From the IMG/VR virus record IMGVR_UViG_3300009610_000028, positions 1 to 64,000 of that record: DNA of 64,000 bases, one strand, 5' to 3'. The DNA is from a virus. Below are positions 49,580 to 59,242 of this stretch, in pieces; position 1 is the first letter of the stretch; every line of letters begins with the position of its first letter. The translations under genes were made by a program, and so were the position numbers. The notes below the pieces were generated by a model that made no database searches, had not been told where the DNA came from, and worked only from the letters and a program-made list of their open reading frames with translations.

Positions 49580-50622
49580 TGTCAGCTATTCGCATTACTC
49601 GTCAGATCGTTGAAGTTCTCGGTAAAGACCCGACCTTTCCAACGTTGGTCGATGCCAGCAGTCCGATTAGTCTTACGTCAACCGCCAGCGTCGGTTTCAC
49701 GAAGTCGATCTCGGCAACCAGTACAATCGCGCTCACGCAAACTGCGTCGGTCAAGGGCACAAAGAATCTTAGTGCATTAAGCGAGGTCACCCGGCAAGAG
49801 CTTGATCCTGAGACGCTGGAAATCATTGAAGTCGGCCTCAGCCAGAATGTGGGTCTCGGCCTCACGGTATCCAAGAGCATCGTCGATTCGATCCCGCTAA
49901 CGCAGGACGCGGACGGCGTTCGCTATGATGCCGACGCAGAGATTCTCACTGCTGACAGCACGATCTCACTGGCTCACTCGTCATTGATCGTTGAAGAGCC
50001 GTTGGGAGATTCTGTCATCACGGTGACTGACTCGGCCGACGTGATGGTGGTTAAGCCACTCTACAGCACGTTGGAACTGACGCATGAAGCGTCGGTCAGT
50101 GGCACCTGGGCGCGATCTGCGGAGAGCGAGATCGAGCTTACTCAATCGGTTGGCATGGTGTATATCCCCGGCGGCGGGGTCAAGCTGTGCGAATCTGACA
50201 TCGACCTAGATGGCCCGTACACTGGTGTCACTTCTCCCTTCGCCCTGATCTATCCAGCCACGGGCGGGGCGACTGATACCGTCGAGTTGAAAGCCCCAAA
50301 TCTTGGCAATCGAGATCGGCTCAGCTTCGACAAGATCAATGAAGAGACAAGAGGCGGCACGTTGATCGTGTTCGCTGATCCCATCTGGCCAAAGGTGCAA
50401 ACCCTGGCGCTAACCTTCTCTGGCCTCACGTCAGCGGAAGGCCAAGAGCTTCTCCGATTCATGCAAGAGCATCTCGGCGAAGAGATCAGGCTAAGCGACT
50501 GGGAGCAACGAGTCTGGCGCGGAATCATCACAACCCCAAACGAACCACTCGTTCAAGACGGGCCAGGATGTCAATTCACCGCCAGCTTTGAATTTGAAGG
50601 CGAACTGACAACCCCACCGTAA
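49579..50622 (+). CDS. Virion protein with ~20-residue repeats (347 aa)
   Basis: The first ~200 residues contain imperfect repeats of the form STIxLTxTASVxGTKxLSA (SPISLTSTASVGFTKSISA, STIALTQTASVKGTKNLSA, ...). The C-terminal ~140 residues form a compact domain (LIYPATGGATDTVELKAPNLGNRDRLSFDKINEETRGGTLIVFADPIWPKVQTLALTFSGL). Similar in logic to, but different in sequence from, the 22-residue repeat protein at 24688. Tail tip or fibre. Confidence 0.6.
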   Translation: MSAIRITRQIVEVLGKDPTFPTLVDASSPISLTSTASVGFTKSISATSTIALTQTASVKGTKNLSALSEVTRQELDPETLEIIEVGLSQNVGLGLTVSKSIVDSIPLTQDADGVRYDADAEILTADSTISLAHSSLIVEEPLGDSVITVTDSADVMVVKPLYSTLELTHEASVSGTWARSAESEIELTQSVGMVYIPGGGVKLCESDIDLDGPYTGVTSPFALIYPATGGATDTVELKAPNLGNRDRLSFDKINEETRGGTLIVFADPIWPKVQTLALTFSGLTSAEGQELLRFMQEHLGEEIRLSDWEQRVWRGIITTPNEPLVQDGPGCQFTASFEFEGELTTPP

Positions 50623-50633
50623 GCGAGGCGAGC

Positions 50634-51032
50634 ATGTTCACGTTTGAAGCGCCCGCTTCGGGCGTTGTCACAACGGTGTTTCTACCGAACCCGTTGTTCA
50701 GCGACACCGAGTCCCTCACGGACACGGTACAAGTCAAGCGTGCAATGGATGGCACGCTCTACAGCTACATCAAGACGAAGAATGGCCGCAGGCGTCTTCA
50801 ATGGACCTTTCGGACAACGCGGAACAAGGGATTGGAATTCCGCGCCTTCCTCTTGACGTATTTTGCTTCCAAGGTTCGAGCAACGGACCACAACGGCCGC
50901 GTGTGGGTGGGCAACTTCACCAACAACCCGTTTGAGTTCGACACGACAAGTCGTGCGGCACCGGCTATCTCGCCGATGCCCAGAGGCGAGACCCAGGAAA
51001 TCACGATTGAGTTCGAGGGAGTGGAGCAATGA
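50634..51032 (+). CDS. 132-residue tail protein
   Basis: MFTFEAPASGVVTTVFLPNPLFSDTESLTDTVQVKRAMDGTLYSYIKT..., beta-rich, with a pattern shared with the C-terminal domain of the previous protein (both small domains ending in EGVEQ/EGELTTPP). Probably a tail-tip component. ATGA overlap with the tail hub gene. Confidence 0.65.
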   Translation: MFTFEAPASGVVTTVFLPNPLFSDTESLTDTVQVKRAMDGTLYSYIKTKNGRRRLQWTFRTTRNKGLEFRAFLLTYFASKVRATDHNGRVWVGNFTNNPFEFDTTSRAAPAISPMPRGETQEITIEFEGVEQ

Positions 51033-53620
51033 GAGACATTTCGGTGACCTCGTTGGCCGAGATCGCCATGAAGACTGGCACTGAGCCAATCAACATCTTG
51101 GCGATCCAGTGGGTGGATGGTGGAAGCCTTGACCAATATGCCGACCGCGATCTCGCAGGCGGGATCAAGGGCAAGATCAAATTCCTTAGCGAGCTAGACG
51201 CAGTAATCAATGTGTCTGGTGGCGGGCAATCTCAGGCAATTGAAGTCACTCTCGATGACACCGATGGCTCGATCAAAGCCATCCTCGATGCCAACGACAT
51301 CCATAAGCGTCCGTGCTATATCTACCAATGGTTCGAGGGCCTGGACCTGACCGAGAAGTTTCTGATCTTCCAGGGTCAGGTGTCTAGCCCGATCACCTGG
51401 AACGAATCTGGACGCCAGGTCTCGTTCACCGTGATCTCAAAACTCGAAGACCGTGAAGTCGGCTTCTCGGCCGAGGACGGAGCATTCGAGGCCATCCCGG
51501 AAGAGATTGTTGGCCAACCCTGGCCAATGATCTTCGGCACTGCGTTGCATGTACCCGCACTCGCAATCAGTAAGCCACGGGTCGGAACGATCACGAGTGG
51601 TGCAGCCATCCGTGACTTCACGATCCCGCTCCAGATCGACGTGCTCGCTTTGCAAAGAGCGAACACGCTTTCGATTGCTTTGATTTTCCGCAACAACGCG
51701 GAGCACGCCGAAGAAACCGGCGACCTGGCGGCAAAGACCGACTTCCTGAATCGCAAGGCCCAAGCGGAGACGCGGGCCGGAGAGTTGCTCTTTCAAGCCG
51801 GCCAACTCCAGGATGCGCTCGACGAACAAATTCTCCAAGAGACATCGACGCTGACCATCCTCGGTGGCGAAGACTTCCCGCAAGGCACGTCGATCACACT
51901 CGACATCAACGGCGGGCTGTTCACTGGTTACTTCTCTGGCGTCAACGGAACGACCTTCCACATCACGGATAGGCAGCACCCAGAGTTCGGCAACATCGAG
52001 ACGCCGTTTATCGAAGTGTTGTTCGTTACGAAGTCACCATCGACCGGGCCACTTGAACTTGTCGGCTATAGCGAAGAGGTCACTGGCGATAGCGCTGGAT
52101 TCTTCTTTGCCCAAGCCGGCAGTCGCGTGAAGCTGGCCGGTGCTGAGCCGATTGACCACGTGGTATCCATTGTGCCCGGCGAAATCATCAGCGTACATGC
52201 GTACCGCGCCTTTGAAGGCGTTCGACGCCTGGTCACGGTGCCGCCGAACTACTACACGACACGCACGCAAAGCTTCGGTTCAATCAGCGCAGAGATGGTT
52301 CGCCTGGTGAAGCCGCTGTCGAACTACGAAGACGAAGGATGGGACGACGACATTTATGTCACGTTCGAGTCCGACGTTGGTCCGAACGTGGTTGACATCC
52401 TAGAGTATCTGATCGAGCAGTACACGCCGGAGTTGACAGTTGATGCCACGAGCTTCAACTACGTCAAGACACGCCAGGAAGAATACCCGGCAAACTTCGC
52501 TCTGCTCGAACGCAAGAATGTGGTCCAGGTATTAGAAGAGATTGCTCGGCAAGCCCGCTGCGCAATCTGGCTGACGGGAGACACGTTCTACCTTCGCTAT
52601 TTGTCTGAGGAACCTTCGCCTACCGTGAGCATCGCGGAAAGCGATGTTGTGCCGAAGACAATGGAAGTCTTCCATACCAACACGGAAGACTTGGTGACGA
52701 AGTATGTGGCTGAGTGGCGTGAGCACTACGCCGTCGCTGAGCCGAACAAGGTAATCCTCAAGCACAACGTCAAGAAATACGGAACGCAGGAGCTTGTTGA
52801 AGACTACTACATCTACAACACGCAAGAGCTTGTCATCAAGAGTGCCACGTTCTGGCTCATTCGGATGGCGAACACTTGGAAGAAGATTCGCTTCTCGACC
52901 TACCTGACGAAGCTGCAACTGGAGACACTGGATTCTGTCGATCTCGACTTCACAAACACCTACGTTGCCAACGAGTCTGTCGTTGGAATCATTGAACAAG
53001 CCAACTACGATTCCGACAACAACCAGATCGCCTTTGAGATTTGGACGCCGGTAAAAGCCGGCACGATGGTCGCGTATGACTTTGCGTTCCCGGCCGACAT
53101 CGACCAGACGCTTATCTTCCCGACTATCGAAGAGGAGTTCGCTGGTAATGCTGGTGGCGATGGTCCTGGCAAGGATGCTGACGGTGATCTCGGTAGCGGT
53201 ACGATTGTGACAATCACTGGCTACCGCGCGAACCAAAGCTACGGCGACAAGAATCCTTCTGACACTGGTGATGTTGCTCCGCCACTCCCACCCATTGTCA
53301 CCACAGGCGTATTCGATGTCACGAATCCCAACCTGACGAGTCCTGTCTTCCAGAAGAACGCTTCGTACAACCCCGGCGCATCTGCGACTGGTGGGTCAGT
53401 CATTGACATCCACACGACGATTATCAATGACTCGCTGACGAACAAGCAAGCCAAGCTCGACACGTTCTTCAAAGAGATCGGCACAGATTTGAAGCTGCAC
53501 ATGGACACCAACGCCGTAATCGACGATGGCACCAATGAAGGAACGTTTGACTTCTTCTATGACTCCGTGAACTCACCCAACAAGTGGGCCGCCGGACGTG
53601 CGAAACTCTTAGACGTGTAA
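51029..53620 (+). CDS. Tail hub / baseplate protein (863 aa)
   Basis: Starts MRDISVTSLAEIAMKTGTEPINILAIQWVDG. The segment SQAIEVTLDDTDGSIKAILDANDIHKRPCYIYQWFEGLDLTEKFLIFQGQVSSPITW resembles gp27/gpD-like hub folds, and YPANFALLERKNVVQVLEEIARQARCAIWLTGDTFYLRYL is the ligand-domain part. A central beta-rich region is followed by a unique C-terminus. Closes the tail tip. Confidence 0.7.
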   Translation: MRDISVTSLAEIAMKTGTEPINILAIQWVDGGSLDQYADRDLAGGIKGKIKFLSELDAVINVSGGGQSQAIEVTLDDTDGSIKAILDANDIHKRPCYIYQWFEGLDLTEKFLIFQGQVSSPITWNESGRQVSFTVISKLEDREVGFSAEDGAFEAIPEEIVGQPWPMIFGTALHVPALAISKPRVGTITSGAAIRDFTIPLQIDVLALQRANTLSIALIFRNNAEHAEETGDLAAKTDFLNRKAQAETRAGELLFQAGQLQDALDEQILQETSTLTILGGEDFPQGTSITLDINGGLFTGYFSGVNGTTFHITDRQHPEFGNIETPFIEVLFVTKSPSTGPLELVGYSEEVTGDSAGFFFAQAGSRVKLAGAEPIDHVVSIVPGEIISVHAYRAFEGVRRLVTVPPNYYTTRTQSFGSISAEMVRLVKPLSNYEDEGWDDDIYVTFESDVGPNVVDILEYLIEQYTPELTVDATSFNYVKTRQEEYPANFALLERKNVVQVLEEIARQARCAIWLTGDTFYLRYLSEEPSPTVSIAESDVVPKTMEVFHTNTEDLVTKYVAEWREHYAVAEPNKVILKHNVKKYGTQELVEDYYIYNTQELVIKSATFWLIRMANTWKKIRFSTYLTKLQLETLDSVDLDFTNTYVANESVVGIIEQANYDSDNNQIAFEIWTPVKAGTMVAYDFAFPADIDQTLIFPTIEEEFAGNAGGDGPGKDADGDLGSGTIVTITGYRANQSYGDKNPSDTGDVAPPLPPIVTTGVFDVTNPNLTSPVFQKNASYNPGASATGGSVIDIHTTIINDSLTNKQAKLDTFFKEIGTDLKLHMDTNAVIDDGTNEGTFDFFYDSVNSPNKWAAGRAKLLDV

Positions 53621-53631
53621 GGGAGCGAAGG

Positions 53632-54201
53632 ATGAAGCTGGCGAAGGAGAGCATTGATCGTTTCTTTGACTACGACATTCACGTCGAGAGTCGAACGATC
53701 TGGCTAGGTGATGACGAAGATGGCATCACGGAGAAAACATCGGAGCGTCTCGTGAAGGCGCTCCACATGCTGGCCAACGCCGCGCCCGACAGGGAGATCA
53801 CTATCTTCCTGAATAGTCTGGGCGGCTGTTGGTTCAATGGCATGGCAATCTACGATGCGATTCGGGCCTGCCCATGCCCGATCACTTGCTACATCATCGG
53901 CGCTGCGATGTCGATGGGTAGCATCATTGCACAGGCATGCGACCAGCGTCTGATCTATCCGAACGCAACCATGATGGTCCACGACGGGTACGAGACACGG
54001 GTCGATGACATCCCACGGACGTTTCAGAACTGGGCGGACTACTCGAAGCACACCCAGAAGAAGATGTACGAAATCTATGCTGAGCGGTCTGGACGGCCAG
54101 TGACCTTCTGGCGGAAGAAGTGTTCGGCCGATCTCATCCTGACAGCGGCCGAGGCCAGGGAGCTTGGCCTGGTCGATGCGATCTTCGGAGAGCCAGCATG
54201 A
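53632..54201 (+). CDS. ClpP-like serine protease
   Basis: 189 residues, ATG 53632 after GGGAGCGAAGG. NSLGGCWFNGMAIYDAI gives the oxyanion helix, GAAMSMGSIIAQA the nucleophile Ser94, and TMMVHDGYE the catalytic His117; the third residue lies in the C-terminal ADLILTAAEARELGLVDAIFG region. The ClpP/S14-S49 fold is used by many phages as prohead protease. Here it sits far from portal and coat, after the tail hub. Confidence 0.85.
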   Translation: MKLAKESIDRFFDYDIHVESRTIWLGDDEDGITEKTSERLVKALHMLANAAPDREITIFLNSLGGCWFNGMAIYDAIRACPCPITCYIIGAAMSMGSIIAQACDQRLIYPNATMMVHDGYETRVDDIPRTFQNWADYSKHTQKKMYEIYAERSGRPVTFWRKKCSADLILTAAEARELGLVDAIFGEPA

Positions 54202-54995
54202 TTTTTACGCTCGATGATTGGAATGGCCTCATCACTGACATCAATGCCTTGGCCGTTGACCCGCCGGCTGGCTGCTCGGCCGTGGCTACCTTGCCACTAG
54301 CCGTTGATCCCCACATCTTCAAGAAGACGGACATTACCAGTGCGCGTGCCACGCTCTTGCAGCTATGCTATGAGAATGCGTTTCCGTCGCCCCTGGTAAT
54401 CTGGCTTCAAGATAACATCGACGAAATCGAAGCTGCGATTGCCACAGGATGGTGCAACTGCGATTGCGATAATTGTGATGCACTCTATGCGGGCATCTGC
54501 GCGATCAGCGATCTCGCGAGTCTGGATCGTGAACGGTTCCCCGACATTAGCTGCACCAATCCTGAGAACGAAGCCGGCGCTCACAAGATCAGCGGTCATA
54601 GACACTGGACCGTAACCTGGCACGAAGCTACGGAAGTCACGCGAGTTGAGTTCGCGGACGTGGATTGTGAAGGTACAGGAACGTTCGGAACACTGCCGTT
54701 CGATGTGGGGATCGTGGACGACGATAACTCAGGCAGCGATCAGCGGACGAAGATATTCTATACAAACAACGAGGCACGCGCTCGGCTGGTGTATGACGTA
54801 GTTACGCGAGCGCTCGCTTCGCCCTGTGCGATTGTGGGCTTTCCTTGGGTGACGCCGTTCTTCGCTGCACCAACAATCGCTTTGGAAAACACCATCTTTC
54901 CCACTTTCATTGACCAAGAGTATTTCCACAGAAGCAATAACTGCTTCGGAAGCAATCCGTTTCCGTTCTCAATCTTTGATGCAGTCGATTGCTAA
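54198..54995 (+). CDS. 265-residue Cys-rich hypothetical protein
   Basis: ATG 54198 overlaps the ClpP stop (ATGA). N-terminal ~60 residues helical/extended, a strongly Cys-rich stretch (NCDCDNCDALYAGICAISD, about residues 92-114), and a beta-rich C-terminus ending FSIFDAVDC. Last gene of the structural block. Function unknown; extracellular disulfides or a metal site are possible. Confidence 0.6.
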   Translation: MIFTLDDWNGLITDINALAVDPPAGCSAVATLPLAVDPHIFKKTDITSARATLLQLCYENAFPSPLVIWLQDNIDEIEAAIATGWCNCDCDNCDALYAGICAISDLASLDRERFPDISCTNPENEAGAHKISGHRHWTVTWHEATEVTRVEFADVDCEGTGTFGTLPFDVGIVDDDNSGSDQRTKIFYTNNEARARLVYDVVTRALASPCAIVGFPWVTPFFAAPTIALENTIFPTFIDQEYFHRSNNCFGSNPFPFSIFDAVDC

Positions 54996-55000
54996 AACGA

Positions 55001-55033
55001 AAAAGGCCCGCCTGGATTCCAGGCGGGCCTTTT
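55001..55033. terminator. Bidirectional terminator between structural and replication blocks
   Basis: Perfect 15-bp inverted repeat AAAAGGCCCGCCTGG (55001-55015) / 55019-55033 with loop ATT. The arms end in A4 and T4, so it can terminate both the rightward structural and the leftward replication transcripts. Confidence 0.95.
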
Positions 55034-55038
55034 GGCGT

Positions 55039-55659
55039 TTACAGGATGTCCATCATCAACATTGCCCGGTACACTTCCGTCTCTGCGATGGCATCACAGA
55101 GAGCGTCGTGTGGATTCGGGTTGTGGACGTTGAAGCGGTTGCACAGAGCACCGAGGCCAACCTTGGGAAAGAGTGGCGTCAGTCCGGCGAATGCTGCCTT
55201 GTCGTTCATGTGAATGGCGGTCAGCATCGCGTCACGAGCATGGCTATGGAATAGCTGCTGCGCGAGATCGACGCCTAGCCAGGCTTCTAGGAACTTGGAC
55301 TCGAAGGCCCAGTTGTGGGCCAGCGGTACAAGACATTTGCCAAAGGGCAGATCGAGGCTGGCGACCCACGCCGTCAGCAGATCGGCTACCTTGCCCGGCT
55401 CTGGAGCGTGGAGAAGTAAATCCTCCATGCTGATGCCGTGAACGAAGCCTGCCTTGTGTTCTTGACGTTCGGGATAGTTGGGCTTGATTGTGGTGTAGAA
55501 CGGTCGCACGCCTTCCAGCGGGCGAATGTCAGAGTTGAGTGGCACCACGGCGATTTGAATCGGCTCGTGGAAACCGGCACGACGGCCGGTGGTCTCCAGA
55601 TCAACAGATGCCAGGAGGTTGCCGTTTAGATTGACCAAGCCCGAATAGGTCTTGGTCAT
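55039..55659 (-). CDS. DEDDh exonuclease, DnaQ-like
   Basis: 206 residues from ATG 55659. LLASVDLETTG is motif I (Asp20, Glu22), LVPLAHNWAFESKFL motif II, and NPHDALCDAIAE motif III with His and Asp. Replacement of the usual motif II Asp by Glu is noted. 3'-5' exonuclease proofreading or recombination-type activity is likely. No DNA polymerase gene lies in the window. Coupled to the dNMP kinase by ATGA. Confidence 0.8.
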   Translation of the reverse strand: MTKTYSGLVNLNGNLLASVDLETTGRRAGFHEPIQIAVVPLNSDIRPLEGVRPFYTTIKPNYPERQEHKAGFVHGISMEDLLLHAPEPGKVADLLTAWVASLDLPFGKCLVPLAHNWAFESKFLEAWLGVDLAQQLFHSHARDAMLTAIHMNDKAAFAGLTPLFPKVGLGALCNRFNVHNPNPHDALCDAIAETEVYRAMLMMDIL

Positions 55660-56312
55660 GCGGCAATTGCCTCCCACGGCTCGATGACTTCCACTTCTAG
55701 CGCTCGACGCATGACGCCTGGCCCGCGTTCCGGCTTGCAGCCTTCATCGCAAAGCCATCTCGCATACATCTCACCCCATCGGCGAAGTTCTTCAATGTCG
55801 CCAGTTTCGCCGAAGATATTATCCCAACCGTCGAAGTTGAGTAGCTCCCGATCCGGCTTGTTCTTCCCAGGCCCATAGCCTGGTCGAACGATCTTGATTA
55901 GTTCACCGCCGACTTCCTTAACGGCCGCCGCCTCGTTGTAGAAGCGCGTGTCGGGGATCAGCACTATGTCCAAACCGAGATCGCTCTTGAGCACATAGTC
56001 GAGCCACGTGCGTTCATAGACCTTCTCGCGGACTGCCGCCGTGCCCATGTCGATCCAAATCTGGCGCGGACTTTTGCCGACTGCCGGCAGCACGACTTCG
56101 CGTAGGCTTGCGCCGGGTTCCGTTTCGTAGAACTCAAGCTCTCGCAGGCCCGCCCAAGCATAAAGCTGGTGACATACGTCCTTGAGCTTCATCGCCCACG
56201 GCACCTTCCCGACGCGAATATCAGGATTCAGGTGTCGAACGTTGGCGATCACTGAGTTTGCGAACGTGTCTTTGCCAACACGGGCATAATGCCCGATGGC
56301 GATAACTTTCAT
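55656..56312 (-). CDS. Deoxynucleoside monophosphate kinase-like protein
   Basis: 218 residues from ATG 56312, preceded by CTGGAGGAGCAAGA. MKVIAIGHYARVGKDTFANSV has the P-loop GHYARVGKD (7-15) in the form found in phage dNMP kinases (T4 gp1-like). IVLIPDTRFYNEAAAVKEVGGELIKIVRP fits the second strand and substrate region. Would supply dNDPs during replication. Confidence 0.8.
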   Translation of the reverse strand: MKVIAIGHYARVGKDTFANSVIANVRHLNPDIRVGKVPWAMKLKDVCHQLYAWAGLRELEFYETEPGASLREVVLPAVGKSPRQIWIDMGTAAVREKVYERTWLDYVLKSDLGLDIVLIPDTRFYNEAAAVKEVGGELIKIVRPGYGPGKNKPDRELLNFDGWDNIFGETGDIEELRRWGEMYARWLCDEGCKPERGPGVMRRALEVEVIEPWEAIAA

Positions 56313-56470
56313 TCTTGCTCCTCCAGTAGTTGTATGAAGTCTCCGCCGTACTTTCGTAGGAGGGACTCTTCGTCTTCTGGCCACTGGTCAAGCTCGATCT
56401 CCACAACCAGTTCCGCGCCTTGCACGGAACGAGAGACCGGGCCGACCACCCGATAGATACCGACGCGCAT
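56309..56470 (-). CDS. 53-residue hypothetical protein
   Basis: ATG 56470 directly follows the primase-helicase stop; its TGA overlaps the kinase ATG (ATGA). MRVGIYRVVGPVSRSVQ..., acidic helix at the end (EDEESLLRKYGGDFIQLLEEQE). Its last codons include the kinase ribosome-binding site. Translational coupling supports a real gene; function unknown. Confidence 0.65.
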   Translation of the reverse strand: MRVGIYRVVGPVSRSVQGAELVVEIELDQWPEDEESLLRKYGGDFIQLLEEQE

Positions 56471-59188
56471 TTATTCCTTCCTCGTCAACCAACCATCGAC
56501 CACAATCCAAGGTCGCACGTCAGCCGGAGCCTTTTGCTCCCATGAGAGATTGCCGATCATTCGCTTGTTGTCCGTGTACGCCCCATACGGGAAGCGACGG
56601 CGGACTTCTTCGATTACCACGCTCTTCTTCCACTCGTAGCGCTTCTCGGCAGGTAGCCACTCTTGGAACTTCTGGAAGAACTTACTGAACTCGACCATCT
56701 CGCCCGGTACTTCGTGCAACTCGGCAAGGAAATTGTCCAAAGCACTGCGGTTCATTTCCTCGGCGTGCTCTTTGTTTCGAGTCTTGATTGCTGGAAGCAA
56801 GAGGCGGCTGTGAGGCGAGGGCAGAGTCAGGTCCATGATCGTCCGCATGAAGTGCGAAGCTTCCTCTTCGAGCTTCGACATCAGGTGTCGTTTGGGAATC
56901 TCGTCGCCGGGCAGAAGGTCGGGCACGAAGAGCACGCAGATGCGTGTGTCACCAGGCGGGATCGGGCAGGCTTTCAACTCATTGGCAACGTGAATGATGT
57001 GGAGCGTGTTCGGCTGCGAGTACGCATCCGTCCGCATCTTCCTGATCCACAGCACGGGGCTGGTCACCCAATCCTTGAGCTTGTTGTAGGCCGATGCGCC
57101 GGCGGTCGAGATGTCTTTCTCTTCGACGTAGGCCAGCACGCAGTTCGCAAGCTCGCCGTTGAAGTCTCCCGTATTCGTGAGTGCCCGGTCGGCTGATGCC
57201 ACGCCCTTTGTCATCAGCAATGCGATTGCCTCATGCAAGATCGACTTGCCGCTATTCTGATTCCCATACAGGAATAAGTAGGGCAACGGATGGAACGGCT
57301 CTTTGAGGAGTGAAGCGGTCCAGTACAGAAGGTAATCGGCACCGTTCTTGATGTTGTTCTCGTGGCACCACTCGTCGCGGCGCACAGCGGCATCGAGGTC
57401 TTGGCCACAATGCTTGAAGATGCGATCCCAGTGCGGATGGAATGGGGCCTCATCGTCACTCAGATTGGCGGGCTGGAAGCGATACTGAGCCGCATCGAGG
57501 TTCCACTGGCGGTCGCCGGGGTACTCTGCCTGGAAAGGCAGGTTCACCAGCTTCCATGATTTGCCGATGGTGCTTCCAAGGATGAGTTCGACTTCTGGCT
57601 TCGTGTTACCTAGCGTCAGGAGGCGCAGCTTCACCTTCTCGGTCGAGAAGCGTTGCCAGCCACCGTCCGTGCTACGCAGATACCAGCCAGCGTCCTCGCG
57701 TGACGGCGTGATGAGTTGGCGGATAATGTTGTCGTACTCAGCGAAGCCGGCATCCTCTTTCTTCGTGTCCGTTTGGACCTCGAAAACTTTGACCCACTTG
57801 CCTTTCTTGCTTAGCCATCCGTCAATGTCACCGCGATCACGATCCTTCTCACGCTTGAGGATTTGCATCACCAGGCGGCCGTCCTTGTGCGGCTTGAGGA
57901 CCGCTCGTCGGCTCTTGAGCTTCTCTGGGAACGTGATCTTCTGTCCGAGAACCTCGGCAGCTTTCACGGCATCTTCGACGTTCTTGAATGCAAAGCCCCC
58001 GACATCCGGGTCTTCCTTCCCACCGAGCGACTTGGCGGCGACGGCTAGGTTTGGCCGCCTGTTGAAGAAACATTCCGTCCAGCCCTCTTTGTCCTGATTC
58101 CAGGTCTCGGCCTCATTGATGCCAGGAGAGAAGCGATAGACTCGCCAGCCGCCATGTTCCAAAGGGAACATGAAGCAATTTGGTGTGCCGGGGTCTTTAC
58201 CGTTGGAGATCGTCTTGAAGACGCCGACCAGTTCAAGCTCCTCGGCTTGCTCACTCATCAACTTGGCCAGGGCGCAGGTATGCGTCTGGAGAAGATGGTG
58301 GTCGGGCACCCAGATCGCCGTGAAGCCTGACGACGCCAAGGCGTCCAGGACAGCCTTGTGCTTCTCGTCGAGCGGCACGATCTTGCGAGCGGACGCCAGC
58401 GCCTCGAACGGATCGAGATGCTCGTCTTTCATTTCGGTGTGGACGCGGACCTTGGCGCGGCGTCGAGTAACAACCTCGATGTGATCCCGCCAGTTAGTCG
58501 GCAGATCAGAGAGCGACAAAGTTTTCTCGGCCGACTTGATGAGCTTGAGACCCTCGTTGGCCTCGCTCATCTTGCGATGCCAAATCCACATATTGCCACC
58601 GCAGGCGTCGATCTGACTTGCAAAGTCAAACCCCGTCTCCGACGACATCATGCCGAGCACGGCTCGGCCGAGGGCCGCGTGCTCCGTGTGATTCGATGTT
58701 GGAATGCCGGCTTCGTCGAAGTACACGTAAAGGTGCAGACCGTTGCCGCCAGTGCTCTTACGCACTTCGACATACGGCAGACACTTTGCGGCTTCCTTGA
58801 CTCGATCAAGCTCTTCATCACTGACGCCGATGCCCTTGGCATGGCCCACGATGGAGTCGAAGTCGAATCCGAGTGCGCGGCTCTTGCGTGCTGACCAATC
58901 CCATCCTGTCCAACCGATGCCTTCCGCGTGAAGGTCGAGTGGCCAGCGGAGTTCGTAGTCACGAAACTCTGGCGATGAGGATGCGTTCTTTGGAATGCGG
59001 ATGTTGAACCACTCGTACACGCCATCTGTGTAGGTGTTCGGCTTCCCGTCAACACGTTCGCCGTTTCCGGCAGCGACGTTTATCTGTGTCTCCATGAATG
59101 GAGTCCAGCGGTCCAGGAGATCGGGACCGTTGTGACTGGCGCGGCGTGCGCGCAGGAAGTTCTGGATGGCTTCCGTAACCTTGGGCAT
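56471..59188 (-). CDS. Primase-helicase (AEP primase fused to SF3/D5-like helicase)
   Basis: 905 residues from ATG 59188 (CTGGAGTAC upstream); a GTG at 59218 is less likely. N-terminal archaeo-eukaryotic primase motifs: ALGFDFDS (Asp109, Asp111), KSTGGNGLHLYV (145-155) and IDACGG (Asp194). After a linker, the helicase has Walker A GNQNSGKS (642-649), Walker B VLAYVEEKD (684-692) and a sensor IIHVANE (about 723-729) as in D5-like superfamily 3. Primes and unwinds DNA for phage replication. First gene of the leftward operon, under promoter C. Confidence 0.85.
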   Translation of the reverse strand: MPKVTEAIQNFLRARRASHNGPDLLDRWTPFMETQINVAAGNGERVDGKPNTYTDGVYEWFNIRIPKNASSSPEFRDYELRWPLDLHAEGIGWTGWDWSARKSRALGFDFDSIVGHAKGIGVSDEELDRVKEAAKCLPYVEVRKSTGGNGLHLYVYFDEAGIPTSNHTEHAALGRAVLGMMSSETGFDFASQIDACGGNMWIWHRKMSEANEGLKLIKSAEKTLSLSDLPTNWRDHIEVVTRRRAKVRVHTEMKDEHLDPFEALASARKIVPLDEKHKAVLDALASSGFTAIWVPDHHLLQTHTCALAKLMSEQAEELELVGVFKTISNGKDPGTPNCFMFPLEHGGWRVYRFSPGINEAETWNQDKEGWTECFFNRRPNLAVAAKSLGGKEDPDVGGFAFKNVEDAVKAAEVLGQKITFPEKLKSRRAVLKPHKDGRLVMQILKREKDRDRGDIDGWLSKKGKWVKVFEVQTDTKKEDAGFAEYDNIIRQLITPSREDAGWYLRSTDGGWQRFSTEKVKLRLLTLGNTKPEVELILGSTIGKSWKLVNLPFQAEYPGDRQWNLDAAQYRFQPANLSDDEAPFHPHWDRIFKHCGQDLDAAVRRDEWCHENNIKNGADYLLYWTASLLKEPFHPLPYLFLYGNQNSGKSILHEAIALLMTKGVASADRALTNTGDFNGELANCVLAYVEEKDISTAGASAYNKLKDWVTSPVLWIRKMRTDAYSQPNTLHIIHVANELKACPIPPGDTRICVLFVPDLLPGDEIPKRHLMSKLEEEASHFMRTIMDLTLPSPHSRLLLPAIKTRNKEHAEEMNRSALDNFLAELHEVPGEMVEFSKFFQKFQEWLPAEKRYEWKKSVVIEEVRRRFPYGAYTDNKRMIGNLSWEQKAPADVRPWIVVDGWLTRKE

Positions 59189-59242
59189 GTGTACTCCAGA
59201 AGGGAGAGAAGACGCCACGATGGCGTGCTTGACTTGCTGGAG

